Below, piece after piece: positions 35,672 through 44,566 of a stretch of DNA of 64,000 bases. The notes under the pieces were generated by a model that saw only the letters and a list, made by a program, of their open reading frames with translations, did no database searches and had not been told where the DNA came from. The DNA lies in assembly GCF_014649015.1 (NCBI RefSeq), contig NZ_BMSF01000006.1:310001-374000 (forward strand), written 5' to 3'. Each line of letters opens with the position of its first letter. Within the stretch, counting starts at the first letter, position 1. Source of the stretch: Streptomyces narbonensis (GTDB lineage Bacteria; Actinomycetota; Actinomycetes; Streptomycetales; Streptomycetaceae). A program made the position numbers and the translations under genes.

Positions 35672-37285
35672 TCAGGTCGCGTCGGCGCCGGCCTTCGCGC
35701 GGGCGGAGACCGCCACGGCCCCGTAGAGGGTGGTCGCTGCCGCGCGGCACGGGCTCTTGACCGCGTAGCCGCGGCAGGTCCGGTCGTACAGCATGTCCCA
35801 GAACAGGGCGTCGACCTCAGCCACCTGGGACCGTGAGAGCGAGTAGCGGTGCTCCTTGTAGGAGTTGCCGATCGTCCCGTACCCGTAGTCGTGCGCGTCG
35901 CAGGCCGCGCGGAAGTCGTAGCCCAGCGGGCGGTCCGGCGCGGTGGTGCAGTGGTCGTTGTCGACGCCCCGGACGAACGTCCCGCTCTTCAGCTGCTTCC
36001 AGGACGGGTTGCGCCACCCGTGGTGCGCGACCTTCGTCGAGCAGCCCTCGGAGGCGTAGAGCATCCAGGAGCCCGCCGTGGAGCACGGACCCGGGTACGG
36101 GAGCGGCAGCGAGACGTCCGGGTCGAGGAACTCCTCCGGCCCCGGGGCCACGCCCTCGGGCTCGTTCTGACTGGCCGCTCCGGTGACCGGGCCGCCCGGG
36201 ACGGGCAGGGTGCCCGTGGTCTCGCGCGCCTGCGGGGCGACCGCGTCACCGGTGTAGGTCAGCTCCCAGCGGGCGCCCTCGTCGGTGGTGGCGGTCACCA
36301 CGCGGTCGTAGCCGTCGTAGGTGTAGGCGTTGAGGTCGAGACCGGAGGCAGGGTCGGTGGTCTTCCGCAGGAGGCCGCGCACGTCGTAGGCGTAGCGGGC
36401 CCGGGTCTGGACGGTCGCGCCCTCGGTCACGGTGATGTCCTTGGCCCGGCCGGCCACGTCGCCGAGGGCGGTGCCCGCGGCGGTCGTGGCGGACGCGTAG
36501 GAGACCTTGACCGACCGCGCGGGCGTCTCGCCGCGTGCGGGCTCGTCGATCTGCTGGACGCGGCCCTTGGAGTCGTAGGCGACCGTGGTCGTCCTGAACG
36601 CCTTGGTGCCGACGCCCGTCACCCGCCAGGCGCCGCCGGCCACCTGCTTCCAGGTGAAGATCGGCTTGAGGTCGGCGGCGGGGACCGGCTGTCCGAGCGC
36701 GTTTACGGGCACGTCGTCGCCCGCCGGTGCCGTGGCGAGGCCGAGGTTGACCGTCTCCGTGACGGTGGTGCGGAGCACGCCGGCGGCGTCGTCCCAGACG
36801 GCGCTCTCCGTGATCGTGGAGCCGTCGGGGGCGGTGTACGTGATGAGGTGGCCGCCGTCGGGCCGGTCCAGCTGGTTCGTCAGGTCGTAGCGGACGGACT
36901 CGGAGACGCCCAGATCGGTGGTGGTGAGGAAGCCCGAGCCCCGGGTCAGGGAGCGGTTGAGCCGGCCGCCGAGGAACTCGGCGGTCCAGCCCGGCCCGAA
37001 GACGCCGAGGTCGGGACGGCCGGCGGGGGCGTCCTGCGCCTGTGTGCTGTCGGCCTGACGGGTGACGGTCTGGCTGCGGCTCATGAGGCCGACCGCGACG
37101 TCGTTCTCGGCGATCCGGTACCGCGAGGGCGTGGACGTGTACAGGCCGGGACCGAGGGTGCGGAACTCGCCGGCGACCGACGGCTGGTCCGGTACGTCCG
37201 CCACGGCGGCGGAGGCCGACTGCGGGAGCAGGAGAGCCAGCGAGAGGGAGGCCGAAGCCACGATGGGGAAGGCGATTCTGTGCAT
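35672..37285 (-). CDS. Secreted YD-repeat protein with C-terminal phospholipase A2 domain
   Basis: A 537-residue exported protein: signal peptide about 1-27 (SASLSLALLLPQSASAA), then a beta-rich region of about 400 residues. Its latter part contains RHS/YD-type repeats (AYDSKGRVQQI, YAYDVRGLLRKTTDP, TYDGYDRVVTAT). A Pro/Gly-rich hinge precedes a C-terminal prokaryotic phospholipase A2 domain with the catalytic pair His465-Asp466 in CDAHDYGYG and several cysteines for disulfides. It could release fatty acids from phospholipids outside the cell, or be a contact or secreted toxin with an RHS-like shell; the latter is inference. ATG at 37285 with AGGAA upstream. A palindrome lies 130 bases upstream. 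Confidence 0.85.
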   Translation of the reverse strand: MHRIAFPIVASASLSLALLLPQSASAAVADVPDQPSVAGEFRTLGPGLYTSTPSRYRIAENDVAVGLMSRSQTVTRQADSTQAQDAPAGRPDLGVFGPGWTAEFLGGRLNRSLTRGSGFLTTTDLGVSESVRYDLTNQLDRPDGGHLITYTAPDGSTITESAVWDDAAGVLRTTVTETVNLGLATAPAGDDVPVNALGQPVPAADLKPIFTWKQVAGGAWRVTGVGTKAFRTTTVAYDSKGRVQQIDEPARGETPARSVKVSYASATTAAGTALGDVAGRAKDITVTEGATVQTRARYAYDVRGLLRKTTDPASGLDLNAYTYDGYDRVVTATTDEGARWELTYTGDAVAPQARETTGTLPVPGGPVTGAASQNEPEGVAPGPEEFLDPDVSLPLPYPGPCSTAGSWMLYASEGCSTKVAHHGWRNPSWKQLKSGTFVRGVDNDHCTTAPDRPLGYDFRAACDAHDYGYGTIGNSYKEHRYSLSRSQVAEVDALFWDMLYDRTCRGYAVKSPCRAAATTLYGAVAVSARAKAGADAT

Positions 37286-37417
37286 GGATTCCTGCCCGTC
37301 GGAGTGACTTGAGGTGTCGATGTCCACGGACTTTATGAGCGGGAAACGGCGGGCGACAAGGGAATCCCGTGCATCCGGGGAGCTCATCTTCAGGGCAGGA
37401 AAGATGGGCAGCGCGAT

Positions 37418-37435
37418 ATGAGTAGGCGTACTCAT
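37418..37435. promoter_or_regulatory. Perfect palindrome upstream of the phospholipase gene
   Basis: ATGAGTA-GGCG-TACTCAT has perfect 7-bp arms, about 130 bases upstream of the phospholipase start. It lies in a 277-base gap that is otherwise lower in G+C and holds no gene. Likely operator. Confidence 0.5.
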
Positions 37436-37562
37436 GTGCGTGGCCTGACCGCAGATCAGAATGCGTCTGCCGAGCGGAAGTCGGTGCGGTGCGAAGGTAA
37501 GCGGAACGCACGGTTCACCTGAATTCCGCCGACAATTCGAAGCCTTCTCGTGCGGTCGGGGG

Positions 37563-38192
37563 TCAGGCGGTCATCGACTCCACGAGCGCCACCGCTTCCG
37601 TCAGAGCCGCGACTTCTCCGGTCGTCAGGTTCGGGTCCGCCGCGCGGCGCCCGCGGGCCGTCGGGAGGTGGGGGAGGACCGGGGCGTGGGTGGTGGACAA
37701 CAGCGCCCCCAGGGCGGCGCGGGCGCCCGGGGCGAACGGGGCGGCGGAGGCCGCCACCTCCGCGAGGATCAGCGCCGACATGGCGCAGTCCAGGCCCGCC
37801 GGGCCGTCCTCGGCGGTCTGCCAGTCGATGACGACGGGGCCCGCGGACGCCGTGAGCACCACGTTCCCCGGGTGCAGGTCCAGGTGCAGGAGGCGGGAGC
37901 CCGGCAGGCCGTGCAGGCGGGTGAGGAGCTCCGCGATCAGTCGGCCCGCCGGTTCCGGCTCGTAGGTGCCGTCCAGGAGCGCGTCCAGGAGCGACGGTCC
38001 GGCGAGGCGCTCCATCACCAGGTCGGGCCCCTCCGCCCGCACCACCGCCGGAACCGGGTAGCCGTGGCCCGCCAGCCGGGTCATCACCCCCGCCTCCCGC
38101 GTCGCGTCGTCGCCGTCCCGGTACCGCCGCAGGACCCGCGTCTCGTCCAGTGCGTACACGTCCGCGGTCCTGCCCTGCCCGATGATCTTCAA
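37563..38192 (-). CDS. Aminoglycoside phosphotransferase (APH)-family kinase
   Basis: A 209-residue small kinase-fold protein. It has a glycine-poor N-lobe (IIGQGRTADVYALDETRVLRRY), then the catalytic Brenner-type motif LLHLDLHPGNVVLT with the catalytic Asp, and the metal-binding VVIDWQTAEDGP. It is shorter than APH resistance enzymes because the C-terminal helical region is reduced. The substrate could be a small alcohol, sugar or macrolide/aminoglycoside-like metabolite; none is indicated. I prefer a TTG start at 38192, since the conserved IIGQGRTADV follows directly; a GTG at 38249 is possible but has no ribosome binding site. It diverges from the glycan locus. Confidence 0.75.
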   Translation of the reverse strand: MKIIGQGRTADVYALDETRVLRRYRDGDDATREAGVMTRLAGHGYPVPAVVRAEGPDLVMERLAGPSLLDALLDGTYEPEPAGRLIAELLTRLHGLPGSRLLHLDLHPGNVVLTASAGPVVIDWQTAEDGPAGLDCAMSALILAEVAASAAPFAPGARAALGALLSTTHAPVLPHLPTARGRRAADPNLTTGEVAALTEAVALVESMTA

Positions 38193-38351
38193 CTGCCCTG
38201 CCCCGTTCCTCTTTTGTCCATGCTCACCCGTGCCTGACCGCCGCTTCACAGTGGGGTCACGGAATGGCCGAGTATGCCTGCCGGGGAGGGGTTCGGACCG
38301 GTACCGTCCTGTCCTGGCAGTACTCAGGGGGTAGACCGGGGGGTCGGCAAG

Positions 38352-39443
38352 GTGAGTGCTTTGCGTGTGCGGATCGTGCGGCCGGGGGAGCTGAGCGAGC
38401 GCGAGATGGCGGCGTGGCGGGAGCTGCGTGCCACGTCCGGCTCGCCCGCGAACCCGTTCATGGAGCCCGAGTTCACGCGCGCGGTCGCCGAGGTGCGGCC
38501 CCGTTCGCGGGTCGCGGTGTGGTGGGAGGGCGGCGATCCGGTCGGCTTCTTCCCGTACGAGAAGGGGCCGTTGGGGCAGGGCCGGGCCATCGGCTTCGGC
38601 GTCTCCGACAGCCACGGCGCCGTCCTGCGACCCGGACTGCGGCCCGGTGCCCGCGCGTTGCTGCGCGCCTGTGGGGCCGCGGTCTGGGAGTTCGACAACC
38701 TGGAGGCCGGCCAGCCCGTCTTCGAGGGCGCCGCCACCGAGTCCTTCGCCTCGCCCGTGATCGACGTCGGCGAGGGGTACGCGGCCTACGAGGCGCTGCT
38801 GCGCGTCCAGTCGCCCAAGTTCCTCCGGACCACCCTCGCCAAGGAACGCAAGCTCGGCCGCCAGGCGGACGGCGAGGTGCGCTTCGTCTTCGACGAACGC
38901 GACCCGGCCGCACTGCGCACCCTCATGGAGTGGAAGTCCGCCCAGTACCGCAGGACCGGGCGCGGCGACCGCTTCGCCAAGGAGTGGATCAGCACCCTCG
39001 TCCGCCGCCTCCACGAGCAGCGCACGCCCGGCTGCTCCGGCGTCCTGTCCGTGCTGTACGTGGGAGACCGGCCCATCGCCGCCCACTTCGGGCTGCGGTC
39101 CGCGACCGTGCTCTCCTGCTGGTTCCCTTCGTACGACCCCGAGTTCGCGAAGTACTCGCCCGGCCTCGTCCTCCACCTGCGCATGGCCGAGGCCGCGGCC
39201 GCCGCCGGGATCGGGCTGCTCGACCTGGGGCGCGGCGCGGCCGAGTACAAGGACGCACTGAAGACGGGCGAGCTGACGGTGTACGAGGGGGCCGTCTTCG
39301 TCCCGGGTGCCCGCGCCGCCCTGCACTGGCTCGGGCGCGAGCCCGCCCGGCGCGCCCACCGCTTCGTCCGCGACCGCCCGGCCCTCGCGGCCCGGGCCCG
39401 CACCACCCTCAACGGCCTCGCCCGGCTGCGGGGCAACCGATAG
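38352..39443 (+). CDS. CelD/BcsL-type GNAT (FemAB-like) acyltransferase
   Basis: A 363-residue protein of the GNAT acetyltransferase 6 / CelD-BcsL family, which is found in exopolysaccharide loci and resembles FemAB peptidyltransferases. Two GNAT-like halves are visible: residues about 5-150 (VAVWWEGGDPVGFFPYEKGP) and about 165-325 (RVQSPKFLRTTLAKERKLGRQ through GIGLLDLGRGAAEYKDALKTG). It has no membrane helix. The GTG at 38352 has a G-rich site upstream. As the first rightward gene of the glycan locus it may acylate a sugar residue. Substrate unknown. The 207-base gap after it (39444-39650) is GC-rich with repeated CCGGCGAACGG and no gene. Confidence 0.85.
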   Translation: MSALRVRIVRPGELSEREMAAWRELRATSGSPANPFMEPEFTRAVAEVRPRSRVAVWWEGGDPVGFFPYEKGPLGQGRAIGFGVSDSHGAVLRPGLRPGARALLRACGAAVWEFDNLEAGQPVFEGAATESFASPVIDVGEGYAAYEALLRVQSPKFLRTTLAKERKLGRQADGEVRFVFDERDPAALRTLMEWKSAQYRRTGRGDRFAKEWISTLVRRLHEQRTPGCSGVLSVLYVGDRPIAAHFGLRSATVLSCWFPSYDPEFAKYSPGLVLHLRMAEAAAAAGIGLLDLGRGAAEYKDALKTGELTVYEGAVFVPGARAALHWLGREPARRAHRFVRDRPALAARARTTLNGLARLRGNR

Positions 39444-39650
39444 CCCCGACCCGACGACGAGACGGCGGCCCGTCGTCCGGACCGGCGAACGGCTCGGCGA
39501 CCCGAGCGGCGTCCGGCCCGGCGAACGGACCGGCTCCCGGGCCACCACCCGGGCCGCCACGCCCCTCGTCCCCGACCGCGCCGGCTCCGCCCCGCCGCCG
39601 CCCCTCCCCAGCCGCCGAGCCCGCCGCCGTACTCCCCTGAGGGATCCCCA

Positions 39651-41003
39651 TTGAGCAGCCGATCGAGCAGTCGCCCCGACCGCCCCGTCCCCCCTCCCCG
39701 TGCCGCCTCCGTCTCCGTCGCCGAGCTGGATCTCGACGCGCCCGACGGGCCGGTCGTCGGACTGCGGCCCGCGCCCGGCGGGCCGCCCCTCGCGACGGGC
39801 GACGTCTACGCGCTCGTACGGCTCCGGGGCCGGCCCGCCGCCACCGTCATCGGGACCGTCGCGGAGGGCGAGGACCCCGGGGAGGTGCTCGGCGCGCTCG
39901 CGCGGCAGCGCGTCGAGGCCGCAGCCCGGCCGCGTACCGACGCCGAACGCCTCGCCGCGGCACGCCCGCTCGCCCGGCCCGACCTCCTCGCGTCGGCCCG
40001 CAAGGGGCTCACCCCGCCCCGTACCTCCGTCGTCGTCGCCACCCGCGAGCGCCCCGAGCAGCTCGCCCGCGCGCTCGACTCGCTCCTCGCGCAGGACCAC
40101 CCCGACCACGAGCTGATCGTCGTCGACAACGCGCCCCGCACCACCGACACCCACGACCTCGTCACGGGGAAGTACGCCGACCGCGTCCGGTACGTCTGCG
40201 AGGACACCCCCGGGCTCGCCGTCGCCCACAACACCGGCGCCGCGGCCGCCGACGGCGAGGTCCTCGCCTTCACCGACGACGACGTGATCGCCGACCCGCA
40301 CTGGCTGACGGCCCTCACCGAACCCTTCGCCGCCGACCCCGGCCTCGGCTGCGTCACCGGCCTCATCCTGCCCGCCCGGCTGGGCACCCCCGCCCAGGTC
40401 CTCCTCGAATCGCACGGCGGCTTCGCCAAGGGCTTCGCGCCCCGCCTCTACGACCCCGCCCGGCCGCCCGCCGACGAGCCGCTCTTCCCCTTCACGGCGG
40501 GCAGCTTCGGCTCCGGCGCCAACATGGCCTTCCGGGCCTCCGCGTTGAAGAAGGCCGGCGGCTTCGACCCGGCGACCGGTACCGGGACCCCGGCCAGGGG
40601 AGGCGACGACCTGTACGCCTTCGTCGCCGTCCTCTCCGCCGGCTTCCGGCTCCGCTACACACCCGAGGCCCTCGTCTGGCACCACCACCGCGAGACCTGG
40701 CAGGACCTGCGGAACCAGGCGTACGGCTACGGCGCCGGCCTCACCGCCTACCTCACCGCGACCCTGGTACGCAGCCCCCGCCTGCTGCCCGCCCTGCTCG
40801 CCAGGCTGCCACGCGGCCTCGCCCACGCCAGGGCGCTGACCGCCCAGCGGGGAGGGGCCGCCGAGGGCGGAGTCCCCGGCGAGCACGGCACCCAGCACCA
40901 TCCCTGGCCCCGCACCCTGTCCCGACTGGAGCGACGCGGCATGCTCTACGGCCCGATCGGATACGCGAAGGCCCGCGCGGTACGGAAGGCGGCGGCCCGA
41001 TGA
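39651..41003 (+). CDS. GT2-family glycosyltransferase with N-terminal extension
   Basis: A 450-residue family 2 glycosyltransferase. The first 120 residues form an extra domain (SVAELDLDAPDGPVVGLRPAP, GDVYALVRLRGRPAATVIGTV). The GT-A fold starts at SVVVATRERPEQLARALDSL, with VDNAPRT, then the nucleotide-sugar DXD-type motif LAFTDDDVIAD and a later GGDDLYAF. The C-terminal region contains helices that may associate with the membrane. Start is TTG at 39651, with GAGGGA seven bases upstream. It overlaps the deacetylase gene by four bases (ATGA), so the products are probably made together. The sugar donor is unknown. Confidence 0.88.
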   Translation: MSSRSSSRPDRPVPPPRAASVSVAELDLDAPDGPVVGLRPAPGGPPLATGDVYALVRLRGRPAATVIGTVAEGEDPGEVLGALARQRVEAAARPRTDAERLAAARPLARPDLLASARKGLTPPRTSVVVATRERPEQLARALDSLLAQDHPDHELIVVDNAPRTTDTHDLVTGKYADRVRYVCEDTPGLAVAHNTGAAAADGEVLAFTDDDVIADPHWLTALTEPFAADPGLGCVTGLILPARLGTPAQVLLESHGGFAKGFAPRLYDPARPPADEPLFPFTAGSFGSGANMAFRASALKKAGGFDPATGTGTPARGGDDLYAFVAVLSAGFRLRYTPEALVWHHHRETWQDLRNQAYGYGAGLTAYLTATLVRSPRLLPALLARLPRGLAHARALTAQRGGAAEGGVPGEHGTQHHPWPRTLSRLERRGMLYGPIGYAKARAVRKAAAR

Positions 41004-41809
41004 AGTGCGCGCCCGTCTCCACCCGCATACCCGTCCTCCTCTACCACGCCGTGATGGACGACCCCCCGGGCTGGATCGCCGAATTCACCGTCTCGCCCAA
41101 GGAGTTCGCCTCCCAGCTCGACGCGATCGTCGCCAGCGGGCGCACCGCGATCACCGTCGGCGCCCTCGCCGCCCACTTCACCGCCGGCGAGCCGCTGCCG
41201 CCCCGCCCCGTCGTCCTCACCTTCGACGACGGCTTCGCCGACCTCGTCGGACCGACGGCCGAGGCGCTCGCCGCCCGCGACCTGCCGTCCACCGCGTACC
41301 TCACGACCGGGGCCATCACCCCCGGCCGGCCCTGCCTCCTGCCGCCCGCGCCGATGATGAACCTCTCCCAGGCCCCGCGCCTGGAGCAGTACGGGATGGA
41401 GGTCGGCGCCCACACCGTCACCCACCCGCAGCTCGACACCCTCACGCCCGGGCTCCTGCGCCGCGAACTGCGCGAGGCGAAGGTGGTCCTGGAGGACGTC
41501 CTCGGGCGCGAGGTCCGGCACCTCGCCTACCCGCACGGCTACAACAGCCCCGCCGTGCGCCGGGCCGTCGCCGCCGCCGGCTACACCTCCGCCGTCGCCG
41601 TCCGGCACGCGCTCAGCTCCGAGTCGGACGAGATCTACCGCATCGCCCGGCTCATCCTGCGCCGCGGGCACACCGTCGCCGACATCGAGCAGTGGATGGA
41701 GGGCCGCGGCGCGAAGGCCGCGCCGTACCCGGACTCGCTGCCCACGGTCGGCTGGCGGATGTACCGCAGGGCCCGTGCGCTGCTCAACGGGCCGGAGTTC
41801 GCGGGCTGA
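41000..41809 (+). CDS. Polysaccharide deacetylase (NodB-like)
   Basis: A 269-residue carbohydrate esterase 4 family protein. It has PVLLYHAVMDD at the N-terminus, the catalytic metal-binding motif LTFDDGFAD, then HTVTHPQLDTL supplying the two metal His residues, and HLAYPHGY as motif 3. All core residues are present. It has no obvious signal peptide, so it may act on the cytoplasmic face or be exported by another route. Substrates would be N- or O-acetylated glycans. It overlaps the GT2 gene by four bases, which ties it to the same pathway. Confidence 0.88.
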   Translation: MKCAPVSTRIPVLLYHAVMDDPPGWIAEFTVSPKEFASQLDAIVASGRTAITVGALAAHFTAGEPLPPRPVVLTFDDGFADLVGPTAEALAARDLPSTAYLTTGAITPGRPCLLPPAPMMNLSQAPRLEQYGMEVGAHTVTHPQLDTLTPGLLRRELREAKVVLEDVLGREVRHLAYPHGYNSPAVRRAVAAAGYTSAVAVRHALSSESDEIYRIARLILRRGHTVADIEQWMEGRGAKAAPYPDSLPTVGWRMYRRARALLNGPEFAG

Positions 41810-41948
41810 CGCCACGGCGCAGCGGCGCCGCAGTGGCGCGCATGATCATCAACTCCCCCATCCGGGACGAGAGTTGAATCCGGGTGCACACCCGAAGTAC
41901 GTTCCCTTGCTTCACCAAGGGGACAGGGACAGTGGGGGGAGAGCCGCC

Positions 41949-44051
41949 TTGCAGCAGGACCGTCTGCCGACAACACCGGTGACCGGGGGCGACGGCGTGC
42001 CGCCACAGCCCTCCGCGGAGGACCGCGAGGCCGCAGAGCGGGAAGACGCCGAACGTCAGGCCGCCGACAGGGAGGCCGCCGTGCGGGCGGCGACACAGCC
42101 GGCAGCGGCCGCCCGAGACACCGGCACGGCCCCGGCCCCCCGGGACAACGGCACGGCCCCGGCCCCTCGGGACACCGGCACGGCCCCGGCCCCCCGGGAC
42201 AACGGCACGGCCCCGGCCCCTCGGGACACCGGCACGGCCCCGGCCCCCCGGCCCCGGTCCGGTCCCCTCGCCGCGCTCCGCACCCCGGCCGCCGCCAACC
42301 TCGCCCCGCTGGTCCTCGCTGCCGCCCTCTGGCTCTGGGCGCTGCCCCAGATCGACTTCCGGAGCATCGAGGAGTTCGGCCTCCTCGACCGCTTCCCCGT
42401 CGGCTTCTACGCCGCCCTCGCCGTCCTGACCGGCGGCTTCGTCCTCACCCTCCGCCGCGCCGGCACCGCGCCCCTCTGGCCCGCCACCTACTGCGCGGCG
42501 ATGCTCGTCGCCCTCAAGGCGCCGCCCGCGATCCTCTACGACACCGTCCGCTACGCCTGGGCGTCCAAGCACGACGCGATCATCAGCCGGCTGCTCACCG
42601 AGGGCACCGTCCACCCCGGGCGCGAGCTCTCCGGCGGCATGTCCGCCTACGACCAGTGGCCCGGCTTCTTCTCCCTCGACGCGGCCCTCGTCCGCGCCTT
42701 CGGCGTCGACGCGGCGGCCTCCTTCATCAACTGGGCCCCGGTCGCGCTCGGGATGCTCACCGTGCCCGTCCTCATCCTGGTCTACCGCACGTTCAGCGAC
42801 GACTGGCGGCTCGTGTGGACCGGCGTGTGGATCTTCCAGCTGGCGAACTGGGTGGGCCAGGACTACCTCTCCCCGCAGGGCTTCTCCTACCTGCTCTACC
42901 TCACCGTCTTCGCCGTCGTCGTCCGGCACTTCGTCCTGCCCGGCTCGGCCGGCCCGCTCCGCGACCGCTCCGCGCTCGACCCCGCCGCCGCGGCCGTCCC
43001 GCCGCCCACCACGACCAGGCAGCGCGCGGTCGCCGTCCTCTTCCTCGTCCCGGTCATCCTCACCATCAACGCCTCGCACCAGCTCACCCCCGTGATGCTG
43101 TGCGCGAGCCTCTTCGCCCTCTGCCTCACCCGCCGCTACCGCAACATCGGGCTCCTCGTCACCACCGGCCTGATCATGCTGGTCTGGAACCTCACCATGG
43201 GCCGGGAGCTCTTCCTGGAGACCCTCGGGACCCTGCGGGAGAAGGCCGGAGACCTCCTCGGCAACTCCCGTCCCGGCTTCGCCGGCGACCCCACGGGCCC
43301 CGGCCCGGAGCTCGTCGGCAGCGCCAACATCCTGATGGTCCTCGCCCTCGGCGGGCTCGCCGCCGCCGCCGTACTGCTCCGCCGCAGGCTGGCCCGCAGC
43401 GCCCTGCCGCTGATCCTCGCCGCAGCGGCGCCCCTGCCGATGTTCGCCGTCAACGACTACGGCGGCGAGATGATCTTCCGGGTCTACCTCTTCGGCCTGC
43501 CGGGCGCGGCCTTCTTCGCCGCCGCCGCGCTCGTCCCCGCCGTCGGGGCCGCGAGCCGGGCCGCCGCCGTCGCCCGCCGCACCGCCGCCGTCGCCCTGCC
43601 CGTCACGCTCGTCGCCCTGCTCGCCGGCTTCCTGCCCTCGTACTACGGCAAGGAGGGCATGCACTACGCGCCGCCCGGCGAGACCGCGCTCACGCGCCGC
43701 GCCTTCGACCGGGCGCCCGAAGGGGCGCTGATCCTCGCCGCGACGGGCGCCTTCGCCGACTCGTACTACCGCTACGACCACTACGAGCGCTGGTTCTTCA
43801 CCGAGCAGGAGGTCGACGAGAACCTCCGCATGCTGAAGGACCCCGCCGGCTACCTCGCGGGCGGCATCCCCGCGGGCCGCCCGGCCTACGTGATCCTCAC
43901 CCCCACGCAGGGCGAGGCCGTCATCGGCGAGGGGTACCTCCCGGTTGGCGGCTTCGACACCCTCAAGGACGCGCTCAAGCGGTCCCCGCTCTTCGAGGTC
44001 GTGGAGGAGAGCCGCGACGGACTCGTCCTCCGCTACCGGCCCACCACCTGA
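41949..44051 (+). CDS. Large polytopic membrane protein with tandem-repeat N-terminus (possible GT-C or polymerase)
   Basis: A 700-residue membrane protein. An Asp/Glu/Arg-rich cytoplasmic N-terminus (about 20-55) leads into five 9-residue repeats, alternately DTGTAPAPR and DNGTAPAPR (57-101). About twelve hydrophobic segments follow, from 116 to about 570. An extracytoplasmic C-terminal domain completes it (YYRYDHYERWFF, VILTPTQGEAVIGEG). The first large loop (ELSGGMSAYDQWPGF) after early helices recalls GT-C glycosyltransferases or O-antigen polymerases, but no defining motif is certain. The TTG start has GGAG seven bases upstream. By context it may polymerise or glycosylate the product of this locus. 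Confidence 0.75.
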   Translation: MQQDRLPTTPVTGGDGVPPQPSAEDREAAEREDAERQAADREAAVRAATQPAAAARDTGTAPAPRDNGTAPAPRDTGTAPAPRDNGTAPAPRDTGTAPAPRPRSGPLAALRTPAAANLAPLVLAAALWLWALPQIDFRSIEEFGLLDRFPVGFYAALAVLTGGFVLTLRRAGTAPLWPATYCAAMLVALKAPPAILYDTVRYAWASKHDAIISRLLTEGTVHPGRELSGGMSAYDQWPGFFSLDAALVRAFGVDAAASFINWAPVALGMLTVPVLILVYRTFSDDWRLVWTGVWIFQLANWVGQDYLSPQGFSYLLYLTVFAVVVRHFVLPGSAGPLRDRSALDPAAAAVPPPTTTRQRAVAVLFLVPVILTINASHQLTPVMLCASLFALCLTRRYRNIGLLVTTGLIMLVWNLTMGRELFLETLGTLREKAGDLLGNSRPGFAGDPTGPGPELVGSANILMVLALGGLAAAAVLLRRRLARSALPLILAAAAPLPMFAVNDYGGEMIFRVYLFGLPGAAFFAAAALVPAVGAASRAAAVARRTAAVALPVTLVALLAGFLPSYYGKEGMHYAPPGETALTRRAFDRAPEGALILAATGAFADSYYRYDHYERWFFTEQEVDENLRMLKDPAGYLAGGIPAGRPAYVILTPTQGEAVIGEGYLPVGGFDTLKDALKRSPLFEVVEESRDGLVLRYRPTT
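42117..42251 (+). repeat. Five in-frame 27-bp tandem repeats
   Basis: Five copies of a 27-bp unit encode DTGTAPAPR or DNGTAPAPR. The units alternate, giving a 54-bp higher-order period and very high DNA identity between copies. Copy number changes would keep the reading frame. Confidence 0.9.
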
Positions 44052-44092
44052 ACCCCCGCAGGCCCGTCCGCACCCGAAGGAGCCGGTACCTC

Positions 44093-44566
44093 ATGGCCGC
44101 CAGCCCACGCCTGACCCCACGAGTCCAGCGCAGAGCCGCCCTCGCGGCCTCCGGATGGGTCGCCCTCGCCGCGACCGCGCTCCCCGGCGGCTCCCCGCTG
44201 CGCTGGATCCCCGTCCTCGCGTTCGTCGTCCTCGCGCCGGGCCTCGCGCTGCTGCTCCCGCAGCCCCTCGGGCTCCGCCCCGGCGCCCGCCTGGAGGCCC
44301 TGGCGCTCGCCGCGCCCGTCAGCCTCTCCGTGGCGACGCTCGTCGCGACCACCCTCTTCCTGACGAAGGCCTTCTCGCTCACCGTCTTCCTCGCCGTCCT
44401 CGCGCTCTTCGTGACCGTCGCCGCGACCCTGCCCGGTGTGCCGCTGCCGGCCGCCACGCGCGGCGCCGTCGAGCGCGACAGCGCCCGCACGTCCGCGCGT
44501 ACCGCCGGGGGTACGTCCCCGCTCGCCGCCCGGTTCCGTAAACGAAGGCCTGGCGGGGGCCGGTGA
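44093..44566 (+). CDS. Small four-helix membrane protein of the glycan locus
   Basis: A 157-residue membrane protein. Hydrophobic segments lie at about 18-32, 38-56, 68-90 and 94-112, and a basic, Ser/Arg-rich cytoplasmic tail follows (SARTSARTAGG, FRKRRPGGGR). AAGGAG at 44077-44082 supports the ATG at 44093. The next gene's GTG overlaps its stop codon. I recognise no family. Its placement between the large polytopic protein and the GH26-like gene makes an accessory role in glycan export or assembly plausible, but that is context only. Confidence 0.7.
   Translation: MAASPRLTPRVQRRAALAASGWVALAATALPGGSPLRWIPVLAFVVLAPGLALLLPQPLGLRPGARLEALALAAPVSLSVATLVATTLFLTKAFSLTVFLAVLALFVTVAATLPGVPLPAATRGAVERDSARTSARTAGGTSPLAARFRKRRPGGGR

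Noticed and set aside
37563..40901. Minus-strand frame of about 1,100 codons covering the kinase and beyond
   Set aside because: Only the last 209 codons form a kinase. The upstream part is antisense to the acyltransferase and GT2 genes and has no motifs.
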